Origin: Paraphaeosphaeria minitans
Taxonomy: Eukaryota > Ascomycota > Dothideomycetes > Pleosporales > Didymosphaeriaceae
DNA: 64,000 nt
Reading direction: 5' to 3'
Assembly: GCA_015832175.1 (NCBI GenBank)
Contig: WJXW01000001.1
Location: 3,348,001 to 3,412,000, forward strand
Shown here one piece after another: positions 54,974 to 64,000 of this stretch. Position 1 is the stretch's first letter; every line of letters begins with the position of its first letter. Made by a program: the position numbers and the translations under genes. Under the pieces are notes generated by a model. The model had not been told where the DNA came from. It did no database searches and saw nothing but the letters and a program-made list of their open reading frames with translations.

Positions 54974-57304
54974 ATGGGGAGGTTGATGCATGTTGCGACA
55001 TGCGCTCTCAGTACGCTGTCCCAGTGTTAGCTTACCAAACATGACTGTCCACTCACCTCTCTTCAGATCAGTGGGCTCTTGATTTCAATGGCAACAAAGA
55101 CCGCATAGTAGAGTCCATCCGGATCGCGAAGAGCAGAGTAGGACGCTTCAACACACCCTAGAGGTCCAATCAATAACCTCATCTCAGGGAGCAAAACTTC
55201 GCGTTGGGCCTGAGCTGGAAATCAGTGGTTATGTAAGTTTATTCAACAGTGCGACTCTGCTGTAGAGACGCCCGGAAGAGTTATCACCTTTGCGGGCAAA
55301 TGCTAACCGTATCAGGGCTGTCTCGACCACTTTCTCGAGGGCGAGGTCTACGAGAACTCAATGGCCATGCTTCAACAGATTTTAGAAGACAAGTCCCTCC
55401 ACGACATCATCATCGACCTTGGCATGCCCATCCTCCATCGCGGCAACCGCTACAATTGCCGCGTAGTCATACTCAACTCCAAAATCCTCATGATCCGACC
55501 CAAGATGCACCTCGCCAACGACGGTAACTACCGCGAGATGCGCTACTTCATTCCTTGGAAGAAGCCCCTGAAGGTGGAAGACTTTGTTTTGCCTGACGAG
55601 ATCGCTGCAATCCAGGGTGCCCGGAAAGTATTCATCGGAGACGCGGTATTGAGTACGAACGATGCTTGCATCGGTGTCGAGAGCTGCGAGGAGCTGTTTG
55701 TGCCCGAGAGTCCGCATATCAACATGGGCCTCAACGGTGTCGATATCATTACAAATTCTTCTGGTTCGCACCATGAGCTGCGCAAGCTGGAGACACGCAT
55801 CGCTTTGATACTGGAAGCTACGCGCAAGAACGGTGGCGTGTATCTGTACAGCAACCAAAAGGGCTGTGACGGCGACCGTCTGTACTACGATGGCTGTGCC
55901 ATGGTCATTGTCAATGGTCAGATCGTCAATCAGGGAAGTCAATTCAGCACGACTGACGTCGAGGTTGTGACTGCTATCGTGGACATTGAGGAAGTCAACT
56001 CATACCGCACCAGTCCGTCAAGAGGCGCTCAAAGCCAGTCAGCTCCAGAATACAAACGAATCGACGTCGATTTCTCTCTTGGACAAGGCGAGACTGACCT
56101 CGATTTGGACGTGTTTCCCAACAAGGCCCAGCCGCTGCGAGTCCATGCACCAGAAGAGGAGATTGCTCTAGGTCCGGCATGCTGGCTGTGGGACTACCTT
56201 CGCCGGTCTAAATCAGCAGGCTTCTTCATTCCGTTGTCTGGTGGCATAGACAGCTGCTCCACAGCAACACTTGTCTTTTCCATGTGCCGTTTAGTCTTTG
56301 CTGCTGTCAAGGAAGGGAATGAGCAGGTCATTGCAGATGTCAAGCGCATCTGCGGCCCCTACCATCACAACGACAATTGGCTCCCCAGCTCCCCACAGGA
56401 CCTCTGTAACTCGATACTTCACACAGCCTACATGGGCATGGCCAGCCAGTCCTCCGCCGAGACACGCTCTCGCGCCGAGCGTCTTGCCAAAGACATCGGC
56501 GCTTACCACACAGACCTTAACATCGACCTGGCCTTCGACGCCCAACGCCAGATCTTCACACAAGCCACCGGCTTCGATCCCAAATTCAAAGTTCACGGCG
56601 GTACGCAGACCGAGAATCTCGCTTTACAGAACATCCAAGCCCGCCAGCGCATGGTAACCGCCTACATGCTCGCCCAGCTCCTCCCCACCGTGCGCCAGCG
56701 CGACAACGACGGCGGCCTCCTCGTCCTCGGCAGCGGCAACGTCGACGAGTGTCTCCGTGGGTACCTCACCAAGTACGACTGCTCCTCCGCAGACATCAAC
56801 CCCATCGGCTCAATCTCCAAGACCGACCTCAAGCGCTTCGTCCGCTGGGCCGCCACGTCCTTCGACCTTCCCATCCTCGACGAGTTCGTCGACGCCACGC
56901 CCACCGCCGAGCTCGAACCCATCACCGCAGACTACGTCCAGTCGGACGAAGCAGACATGGGCATGACGTACGCGGAGCTCTCCGACTTTGGACGCCTGCG
57001 CAAGGAGAAGAAGGCCGGGCCGTACACCATGTTCTGCCGTCTCGTGCACGACTGGAAGGACCGCGCGAGCCCGCGCGAGGTTGCCGATAAGGTGAAGCGG
57101 TTCCACCACTTCTATGCGATCAACAGGCACAAGATGACGACTATGACGCCGTCTTATCACGCCGAGGCGTACAGTCCCGACGACAATCGGTTTGATCTTC
57201 GACCGTTCCTTTACCCGTCGTTCTGGGAGTCGTACTCTTTCAAGAAGATCGATGAGAGGGTGGCGTTGCTCGAGAAGAGGGCAAATGTGGGAGGGAAGCA
57301 GTAA
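54974..57304 (+). CDS. QNS1: Glutamine-dependent NAD+ synthetase
   Basis: Four exons, 54974..55010, 55067..55137, 55188..55232 and 55316..57304, encode 713 aa, the length of fungal Qns1. It starts MGRLMHVATCALNQWALDFNGN. The N-terminal half is a nitrilase-type glutaminase with Glu in RVGPELEISGYG, Lys in RPKMHL and the nucleophile Cys in GVESCEEL at residue 175, as in yeast. The C-terminal half is the synthetase with PLSGGIDSCST (ATP-binding) and GSGNVDECLRGYLTKYDCSSAD. It converts nicotinic acid adenine dinucleotide, glutamine and ATP to NAD+, the last step of de novo and salvage synthesis. The first three coding exons are very short (37, 71 and 45 nt). A phased E-box array lies upstream. 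Confidence 0.96.
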
Positions 57305-57597
57305 AGTGATATCGTATGCTGTGAGTTTGGCATGTAATATTCCATAGAAGCTATGTTCAGAACCACTTGGAAAGTACACATGGAACACTGAGAACTAGGC
57401 TTCCGTACGCTCAGCTATGTATGACACAGCAGATCATCGGGTCCATTGATTATATACCTAGATGGCCCTGAATGTGAACGGACCCGACTACGACACATCG
57501 AGAGCGAATCTCAACAAAAGGCCATGAGGCGTTTTTAAAAGCAGATGCAGACTGCACAGACCAAGAAACAAGAAACAAGAAACCAACCGCTACGGCG
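57305..57597. other. QNS1 3' flank
   Basis: Short spacer; ends with a small AAGAAACAAG repeat near 57563-57583 just before the putative small gene. Confidence 0.4.
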
Positions 57598-57949
57598 ATG
57601 ACTGCAGCAGCGGCAAATTCGACTGTTCCTGTCGAACCACCGAAAACGTGGATTGAACACATCCAGGGTCTAAATGCTACTCGACAGGTGAACAGTCATT
57701 CAACCAATACTCATGAGTCACTTTATCCCTACATGTATAACTGTTTCCACCATCACACACGACTACTACTAATCTCTCACCCTGAAACCCAAGAAGTTTA
57801 AGCTCCCCGATTGCATGACGACGACGACGACGACGGCTAAATCTGCTCATCTTAAACTACTGATTTGCAACGACATCAATACACGGTCCATGGCATCGGA
57901 GAAACCCGACTTCCCACTGCGCAGTGAAAGATTGCACCCGTGTTGGTGA
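57598..57949 (+). CDS. Possible small protein of 81 aa
   Basis: An ATG at 57598 opens MTAAAANSTVPVEPPKTWIEHIQGLNATRQ, then a GTGAAC donor at 57688. A CTACTAAT branch-like site precedes an AAG acceptor near 57793. Joining to 57794..57949 (KFKLPDCMTTTTTTAK... ending PCW) keeps frame and gives 81 aa. The first exon reads like a real protein start; the acceptor is a guess and the second exon contains an ACG repeat. I cannot assign a family. Confidence 0.35.
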
Positions 57950-58494
57950 GGAAGGCTTTTCACGGCGTGATCGTTTAGTCAACTATCTGCGTAATTCTCA
58001 CCACGTCGATGTTTCGAAGCATAGAGCTGGTGAGCGTAGTGCCTACCCGTGTAGTTTGCCTCCCTATGACGATAGGCCGAGCAACGCCCCCTAGTCTGTA
58101 TGTAGTGCTGAATTTCAATGATGGCGATGCCCTCAAAGATTTTAGCTCTACGTTTTCTCTTAGCAGGGAGGGCGCATCGGATGGTGGAGACTGAGATCCG
58201 GTGCAGAAGCGGGACCAAGCATGCGACGATATCGTTTTGCAACACGAGGATTAAGAAGTTTTCAATCCTGTTCGAGGGTTGTTTCAAGTAGAAAGGCTAC
58301 TTCGGCTCTACAGAAACCACCCCCTGAGCTGATAAAAGCATCTGCCAGTCACAGTGCGCGTCCCTTGTGCGGAGATATTTCTAGCAATACAATACAATAC
58401 GAAGCAACGCTAAGATTAGACAGAAATCCCTAGTAAGCACACTGACGCCATGTTGCGCTTCAAGTCACCACCCATTCCCACAGTGGACAAAGCA
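57950..58494. other. Intergenic, no gene recognised
   Basis: 3' flank of the AT-hook gene. Frames on the plus and minus strands are short, with no domain. Confidence 0.45.
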
Positions 58495-61400
58495 TTACTG
58501 CGGCCACTCTATTCTTAACCGTCCACTCCTGTCCACCACTTTCCCCTTCTTCTCGTCCCTCCTTACTGCCTCTCCTAAAATCACCGTCGCAAGCCTCTCC
58601 GCCACTGCCTTTGCACCTATCGGATTTCCGACAAGACCTGGCTGGCAATCACCAACTTGTATCTGCTTCCTTGCTCTCGCCTCGTACTCCTCAACACTAT
58701 CAAGGGTGAGAAGCTGCATAAACGCAGCGCATAGTACCACGAGCGCATCCGTGAAAATAACGTTGTAACCCCAGGCTCGGTAACGTGCACCAATGAAGTT
58801 GTGTGTTGTAGTGTTCATAAAGTTGGTTAAGAGCGTGCCATTGAGGGCAGCGTTGGGGGCTTCAATGGTCGAGAAAATAGACGGCTGCTTCTTATACAGC
58901 TGGTAAAGCTTGTCCAATGCTTTGTAATGTGTTTTTGTCCACGGCTCGACAGCTGGCAGTGAGTCGAGCTTTGAGAGAGTAGGGTGCGCGGGAGGAGGCG
59001 ACCGTGTCCTCATTGCGGATGAGCGAGCCGATGTTTGGATGCCAGACACATCGTGTTGTTGCTGTGAGGATTCTTTGTTTTGCATATGTGACGCGACTGG
59101 GGTTTTCGCTTTGTTCAGGGTCTTGCCGGAAATCGATTCTGGCGCATATCGCGCATGCTCCGGTGGGCTGGAATCAAGGATCGTCATGTCTTTGTTCCAG
59201 GTTCTGCTCGGCTCAGTGATCTCAGTGAGGTCGTGCAAACTGCGTTCTTGCGGCTCATATGCATCCAGATATTCGTCTGCCTCGACACGAATCCGACGCA
59301 GACTTGAGTCGGTTTGCGCCATCTCATGTATCAACTGCCGTTGATCTGAAGCCATGGAAAACCCTGTATCGCCTTCGACATAAGTATGGAATGGAGAGCT
59401 AGGAGCCAGTGGAAGTGTGGATTCCTCAAAGGTCTGCTGTGATGGATCCGACGATATGTCAGAGCTTCGTAACTCTTGCCTCAAAGGACTGCTCTTGACG
59501 GGTGAAGAAAATATAGCGGCGAGCTGTGGCGGGGTTTCCATAAAAGGATTCGGTTCTCCCGTCAAGGGCTTCTTAGCAGCCGGGGGTGGAGATGATTCTG
59601 GAAGTAGGCTCTCATCTAGATTCAATGATAGGTTTTGCTGTGGAGCTCGCCTCCGTCGAAAATCCTTGCAGCGCTTCTTGTTGAAAAGGTTTGGCAAGTT
59701 TACTTGGAAGAACATTCCAGTATCATCGGTCTCCTCGGTGTCTTCGTCGCAATCATCACCTCGGAGCAGAGTAGGTGCTGAAGGCTGCACCGCCGTGGCT
59801 TTGTCCATGTCTACATCTCGTGCCGGCGAATTATCAGACTCGGTAGATGATGGCGTTACTCTCCATTCGTCTTCGGCTTGTACTTTGTCGCTAGAGGAGA
59901 AGTCACCCAAAGCCTTTATTTGCCGCGTTCTTGGGATTATACTGCGAGCTTGCTTCACGGCCCCGTCTTTTGTGGATAGATCCTGAAGTTCACTGGCACT
60001 CTCGCCACGTCCCGTTTCGCTTTTACACATAATTGGTGATCGGCTAGCTTCTTCTTCCCATATGTCTGACACATTTATGCGCGCAGCCTCCACGGACTGT
60101 TCAACGGCAGGAAGCTGGGTATCTGTGCGATTTGATAGGGACACGGGAGGTGTATCAGTTCTCCAACTCATGTCGTCGCCATGCTTTTCAGGACTGCTGT
60201 CAGGGCTGAGAAGACCAGATCCTTGGTTGCTATCCAGCAAGGCCGGGTATTGCACCTCATCAGTCGGTTGCATTCCAAGAGTAGTGTCGTCGTCTTGATC
60301 CTCAGGCGTCAGCAAACGAGAAGATTGTGATACATTTTTCGAAGCAAGGTAAGATACAACGGGCACATCCGATGTTGTGTTCTTGCTGGGGCTGGGAAGC
60401 GCAGGTGAGGAAGGTTGATTCGATCCGTTCTGTTTCGCTAGCTGCTCTCCTAGCCGTAATCCAGCATGCAACTCTCTCCTGCTACGCTCGCTGAAGCCTC
60501 GAAAAAGATCATCGAGGTGGTCGCTACGTCCTTCCACAGTCTTTGAAGGACCAGTCTCTGGCGTGACACGGGTCGGATCTAGCAGACCTTGAAGAGCAAC
60601 TCCTGCCTTGACTACCCGTCCGATTCTGGGTGTTTGAGCTTCTGTAGGAGACGTTCGTGCAGCGGCAACTGGCGGGGGGTTGGAAAGATCGACTGGTTCT
60701 ACTGAAGGTGTTTTGTACCGAGGCGGGGATGCTGGTGATTTCCCAGGCAAAGTATATATCATGCGGGCATCCGTTGTTGGATTAGGTCCCCCATGCAAGT
60801 TTTCTGACGGTACATCCAAGTATATATCATTTCGGGGCGGCTTTTGAGAAGAAGCATCGCCTGTCACGCCGTGTGCAGGCCTCGTCACAGAAGCACAACT
60901 AGGCAACGAGTCGACAGAAATCATACTGAAGTTCTCGCTATCAATGATGGTAGTATCATCGGGCATCCTCGTAGCCCCTTCGTCGAATGCAAACTCGGTA
61001 TCATCCTCAAGCTGATCATCTTCAGTTGCCGGTGCATGGGTTGCACGTGTGGGCAGAGCCTCGAACTCGCTCAGATCGTGTGGGGCATCTTCGGTTTGCT
61101 GTCGGGGATGCTCTTCCAAGATTGGGAGCTCGCTGCCAACGTCACTTTCTGCCTCTGAATCTTCAGCCGAAGAGATTTCGATCCAATCTTGGTCTTTGAC
61201 TACAGGTGTGTTCTTGCGCGCCTTGAGTTTCCGAGACAGATCTGTCTGATTTGGCGTGGACTTCAAGTAAGTTCTTTGCTCCTGCGAGGTTGGGGGATCC
61301 GGCACAGGGTAACTATCGTCCTCGTCCTCGACATTGAGGTCTGGTGTGGTCTCGTTTTGCAGCTCTAATTCCAGGCCATCTGGTATGGGAGAGCTCTGTG

Positions 61401-62103
61401 GCGTGTGCTGCTCGTTGTTTGAGATGTGCTCTTCCTGAAATGGTGGCTGGATGCTCTTCCGTGGGCGGCCTCTTCGCTTTTTAGGCGTTGGATCTGTCTC
61501 GGCAAGGGCTCCGCTTTCATGGGCGCCCACGCTCAACCGGCGAGCCTGGCCCCAGATGTCGTCCTCGGCGGGCAGCTGCACCTTCCGCGGGCGGCCCCTC
61601 TTCTTTTTGGGAGTCCCGTCTGTGTCCACATCAGCGCCGCTGGTGTCTCCTACACTCGGGCGGCGCGATTTGGGTGCAACTGTCTTTCGCACGGGCGTTG
61701 CGCTTCTTTTTGGCGTGGCGTCGGATCTTCTCGGCCGCCCGCGACGTTTTACGGGCGACGATGCATCCGGGTCCTTGAGGGGGATGGTAGTTGTCTTGGT
61801 GTGGGTGACGTGATTCACGATGGGCGATGAGTCGATGGCCTCGCTGTCGCTCCCTGGTTCGGCCTGGACGGTGACCTTGATGCGCCATGGACTGTGGCCT
61901 GCAGTGCGCGGGGTGCTCAGCAGCATCTGCTTTGTGGGCGAGGCGAGGTGGGTGCGGTTCTGCTTGCTGGGCGAGCTCGCGGTGAGCGGCTGTTGTTTGG
62001 GGCGAGCGCGCGACCGACCTTCGTCAAACGAGGCGGCGAGGGGGTCTGGCGACGACTCGGCATCGTTTTCGCAGTCGCTCGAGAGGACGTATCGCGGCGT
62101 CAT
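58495..62103 (-). CDS. AT-hook DNA-binding protein
   Basis: One exon; start chosen at MTPRYVLSSD (62103), 1202 aa. The same frame runs up to 62277 but its upstream part would overlap most of the short divergent promoter. Three AT-hooks with the R-G-R-P-R core lie near residues 120-240: KRRGRPRRS, KKKRGRPRK, KKRRGRPRK. A long Ser/Pro/Glu/Asp-rich disordered middle follows. The C-terminal ~160 residues are ordered (VEPWTKTHYKALDKLYQLYK... AFMQLLTLDSVEEYEARARKQ) and look like the conserved domain of the family. AT-hooks bind the minor groove of AT-rich DNA, so a nuclear chromatin role is likely. It is divergent from the GEN1-type nuclease gene, with 213 bp between ATGs. Confidence 0.85.
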   Translation of the reverse strand: MTPRYVLSSDCENDAESSPDPLAASFDEGRSRARPKQQPLTASSPSKQNRTHLASPTKQMLLSTPRTAGHSPWRIKVTVQAEPGSDSEAIDSSPIVNHVTHTKTTTIPLKDPDASSPVKRRGRPRRSDATPKRSATPVRKTVAPKSRRPSVGDTSGADVDTDGTPKKKRGRPRKVQLPAEDDIWGQARRLSVGAHESGALAETDPTPKKRRGRPRKSIQPPFQEEHISNNEQHTPQSSPIPDGLELELQNETTPDLNVEDEDDSYPVPDPPTSQEQRTYLKSTPNQTDLSRKLKARKNTPVVKDQDWIEISSAEDSEAESDVGSELPILEEHPRQQTEDAPHDLSEFEALPTRATHAPATEDDQLEDDTEFAFDEGATRMPDDTTIIDSENFSMISVDSLPSCASVTRPAHGVTGDASSQKPPRNDIYLDVPSENLHGGPNPTTDARMIYTLPGKSPASPPRYKTPSVEPVDLSNPPPVAAARTSPTEAQTPRIGRVVKAGVALQGLLDPTRVTPETGPSKTVEGRSDHLDDLFRGFSERSRRELHAGLRLGEQLAKQNGSNQPSSPALPSPSKNTTSDVPVVSYLASKNVSQSSRLLTPEDQDDDTTLGMQPTDEVQYPALLDSNQGSGLLSPDSSPEKHGDDMSWRTDTPPVSLSNRTDTQLPAVEQSVEAARINVSDIWEEEASRSPIMCKSETGRGESASELQDLSTKDGAVKQARSIIPRTRQIKALGDFSSSDKVQAEDEWRVTPSSTESDNSPARDVDMDKATAVQPSAPTLLRGDDCDEDTEETDDTGMFFQVNLPNLFNKKRCKDFRRRRAPQQNLSLNLDESLLPESSPPPAAKKPLTGEPNPFMETPPQLAAIFSSPVKSSPLRQELRSSDISSDPSQQTFEESTLPLAPSSPFHTYVEGDTGFSMASDQRQLIHEMAQTDSSLRRIRVEADEYLDAYEPQERSLHDLTEITEPSRTWNKDMTILDSSPPEHARYAPESISGKTLNKAKTPVASHMQNKESSQQQHDVSGIQTSARSSAMRTRSPPPAHPTLSKLDSLPAVEPWTKTHYKALDKLYQLYKKQPSIFSTIEAPNAALNGTLLTNFMNTTTHNFIGARYRAWGYNVIFTDALVVLCAAFMQLLTLDSVEEYEARARKQIQVGDCQPGLVGNPIGAKAVAERLATVILGEAVRRDEKKGKVVDRSGRLRIEWPQ

Positions 62104-62316
62104 GTTGTCGTGCGCGAAGAATGCGCTTTGTGGGGAATGCCGTCGCGGTGGAGTGTCAGCTAGGTATCTACCTGTAGCCTCGAGTCCAAAGCACTTCGCA
62201 TCTGTCAGGCCCGTCGCCACGGCAACAATCGGGCCAATCGCGCGGCCACGGACTACAGGCGCCCATCCAGTGTCCACCTACACCAGTGCGTCCACGCCCG
62301 TCTGAATGGCAGCGCA
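62104..62316. promoter_or_regulatory. Compact bidirectional promoter, AT-hook gene / GEN1
   Basis: Only 213 bp separate the two divergent ATG codons, so both genes probably share regulatory DNA. No consensus element stands out. Confidence 0.5.
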
Positions 62317-64000
62317 ATGGGCATCAAGGGGTGCGTATGCCTGTGATCGCTGCCGAATCATGTACTAACTACTGCAGCATCTACCACGAGATCGGACCCG
62401 GTCGCCGCGTAGCCCTCTCCAAGTTCGCCGCCGACACATTCGAGCAAACCGGGCGGTCATTGCGCATCGCCGTCGACGTTTCGATATGGCTGTTCCAGAT
62501 CCAGGCCAGTAAAGGTGAGCATCGCTGCATTCACTACTGGCGCGTCCTCCGCTGACCTCGTGGCCGACAGGCGGCACGAACCCCGCGCTGCGCACATTCT
62601 ACTACCGCCTCCTGCGCCTCATAGCGCTGAACATACACCCCATCTTCGTCTTCGATGGCCCAAACAAGCCCCCGTTCAAGCGCAATAAGAAAACAGGCGG
62701 GCCTGGCGTCAGCGTTGCATCCATACCCGAATTCCTAGCGAAGCAGCTCCTCAAGCAATTTGGGTTTCCTCTGCACCTTGCGCCAGGCGAAGCCGAGGCC
62801 GAATGCGCACTGTTGCAAAGACAAGGCATCGTGGACGCCGTGCTCAGTGAGGATGTCGACACCCTCATGTTTGGCAGCGGCGTGACAATTAGGAATTGGT
62901 CACCAGAGCAGAAGTCAAGCAAAACACCTACCCATGTTAACGTGTACGATGCAGTAGACACCAAAAATGGGCCCTCCGGTCTGGATCGTGAGGGCATGAT
63001 ATTGGTCGCTCTTATGAGCGGTGGCGACTACGTCCCGGAAGGCATTCCTGGCTGTGGCCCCAAAAAGGCCTGCGAGGCAGCAAGAGCCGGATTCGGCAGA
63101 GATTTGTGCAGCTTGGCAAGAAATGACACCCAGGGCTTGCGAGACTGGCGCGAGCGGCTACAGCACGAGATCAAGACAAATGAGAGCAAATTCTTTGCCC
63201 AAAAGCGTCCCAGCCTGGTCATTCCCGATACATTCCCTCGAACCGATATTCTTGGCTACTATACGCACCCCGCCGTCTCCAACCAGGCCGGTCTGGAAAG
63301 GCTCAGAAGTGCCATCAAGTGGGATCAGGATCTTGACTTGCACGGATTGCGCAGCTTCACATGCGATGCGTTTGACTGGGCAAAACTCGAAGGTGCAAAA
63401 CACTTCATCCGTAGCCTGGCTCCATCACTACTAGTACGCCATCTTCGAATGAGAGGAGAGCAGAGCGAAAAACTCCCCTGCAATACTCTCCAAGCTATCC
63501 AGGAAGACGAAGCGCTTCTTGTTAGGGGTATCCACGGGAAGCGGCAGCATGCTGTAACAGACGGCAGCACTGAGCTGCGTGTGAGCTTCACACCAATTGA
63601 ACTTGTCAAGATTGATCTAAGCATCGAAGAACCAGACGATGAGGTGGATATTCCACCAGCTTCCGAAGCTGACCTGGATGAGGAAATACCCATCGAAGGC
63701 GACGATGAAGCAGGAGGTCCCACGAAACGAGGACCAACAAAGTTCGACCCCAACAAACCTGCAAGGACATGGGTTCTCGAGACATATGTGAAAGTCGGCG
63801 TACCACTCAAGGTTCAAGATTGGGAGGCAGAACGGCAAAGACCGCTGCGATCGAAACGAACAACTTCAGCAAACGGTTCCAGCACAACAGCGACCAAGTC
63901 GATAGGAGGCAGACGAACAAGGGCCGCCGACAGTACACAGCAAATCGCCATTCAGAACTTTGCAAAGGTGACAAAACCTGGTGTCAAGACTACGCGACCA
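62317..64000 (+). CDS. GEN1: XPG/Rad2-family nuclease, GEN1/Yen1-type (3' end missing)
   Basis: Exons 62317..62330, 62378..62514 and 62571 to beyond the window edge; 527 residues are visible. The start MGIKGIYHEIGPGRRVALSKFA comes from a 14-nt first exon. The N-domain shows AVDVSIWLFQ and FVFDGPNKPPFKR. The I-domain has the acidic cluster GEAEAECALL and SEDVDTLMFG. The helix-two-turn-helix is MSGGDYVPEGIPGCGPKKA. This combination, with a short spacer between N and I domains, matches GEN1/Yen1 rather than XPG or FEN1. These enzymes resolve Holliday junctions by symmetric nicking. The C-terminal part seen is acidic then Lys/Arg/Ser-rich. The frame is still open at the last base. Confidence 0.9.

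Overview
The window is nuclear DNA of a filamentous ascomycete. Evidence: most genes carry short spliceosomal introns (about 50-70 nt, GT..AG, often with a CTAAC-like branch site), genes lie on both strands without operons, and the protein set is fungal (hybrid histidine kinase with a GAF-like region, conventional kinesin of the Neurospora type, rhodopsin-like integral membrane protein, Rad6 of 151 residues, choline sulfatase). I infer a Dothideomycete, probably Pleosporales, but nothing in the sequence proves the species. I rebuilt the exon structures by hand from splice sites; in every spliced model the exon lengths add up to an intact frame.

Layout. 0.2-3.1 kb: secreted GH31 alpha-glucosidase (-). 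3.6-4.1 kb: three copies of a ~184-bp tandem repeat. 5.4-6.1 kb: MDP-1-type HAD phosphatase (+). 6.8-8.9 kb: a broken secreted protein made of six cysteine-patterned modules separated by Lys-Arg sites (+). 9.5-13.6 kb: mucin-like single-pass membrane protein (-). 14.4-15.4 kb: membrane-anchored SDR (-), divergent from the mitochondrial Obg GTPase (16-17.7 kb, +). 18.6 kb: intron-containing tRNA-Glu(CTC). 19.3-20.7 kb: HIS5 with a Gcn4-type site. 22-23.4 kb: rhodopsin-like membrane protein. 23.8-24.6 kb: Thg1-like protein of the bacterial type. 25.2-27.3 kb: polytopic membrane protein. 27.6-28.4 kb: F-box-like protein (-). 29-30.5 kb: SSU1-like sulfite/anion transporter. 30.8-31.1 kb: small secreted cysteine-rich protein (-). 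33-36.3 kb: kinesin-1 (-). 37-37.6 kb: RAD6 (-). 38.2-40.2 kb: choline sulfatase (-). 40.2-43.3 kb: gene-poor. 43.3-44.4 kb: hypothetical protein (-). 47-49.1 kb: mitochondrial DEAD-box helicase (+). 49.8-53.8 kb: hybrid histidine kinase (-). 54.5-54.7 kb: array of seven CACGTG E-boxes at ~20-bp spacing. 55-57.3 kb: NAD+ synthetase QNS1 (+). 58.5-62.1 kb: AT-hook protein (-). 62.3-64 kb: GEN1/Yen1-type XPG nuclease (+), cut by the window edge.

Most genes are unrelated housekeeping or sensing genes, and I see no biosynthetic gene cluster. The strongest unexplained object is the modular Lys-Arg-punctuated secreted protein at 6.8-8.9 kb. It resembles a Kex2-processed multi-peptide precursor but carries a nonsense codon and a frameshift here. 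The next strongest is the phased E-box minisatellite upstream of QNS1.
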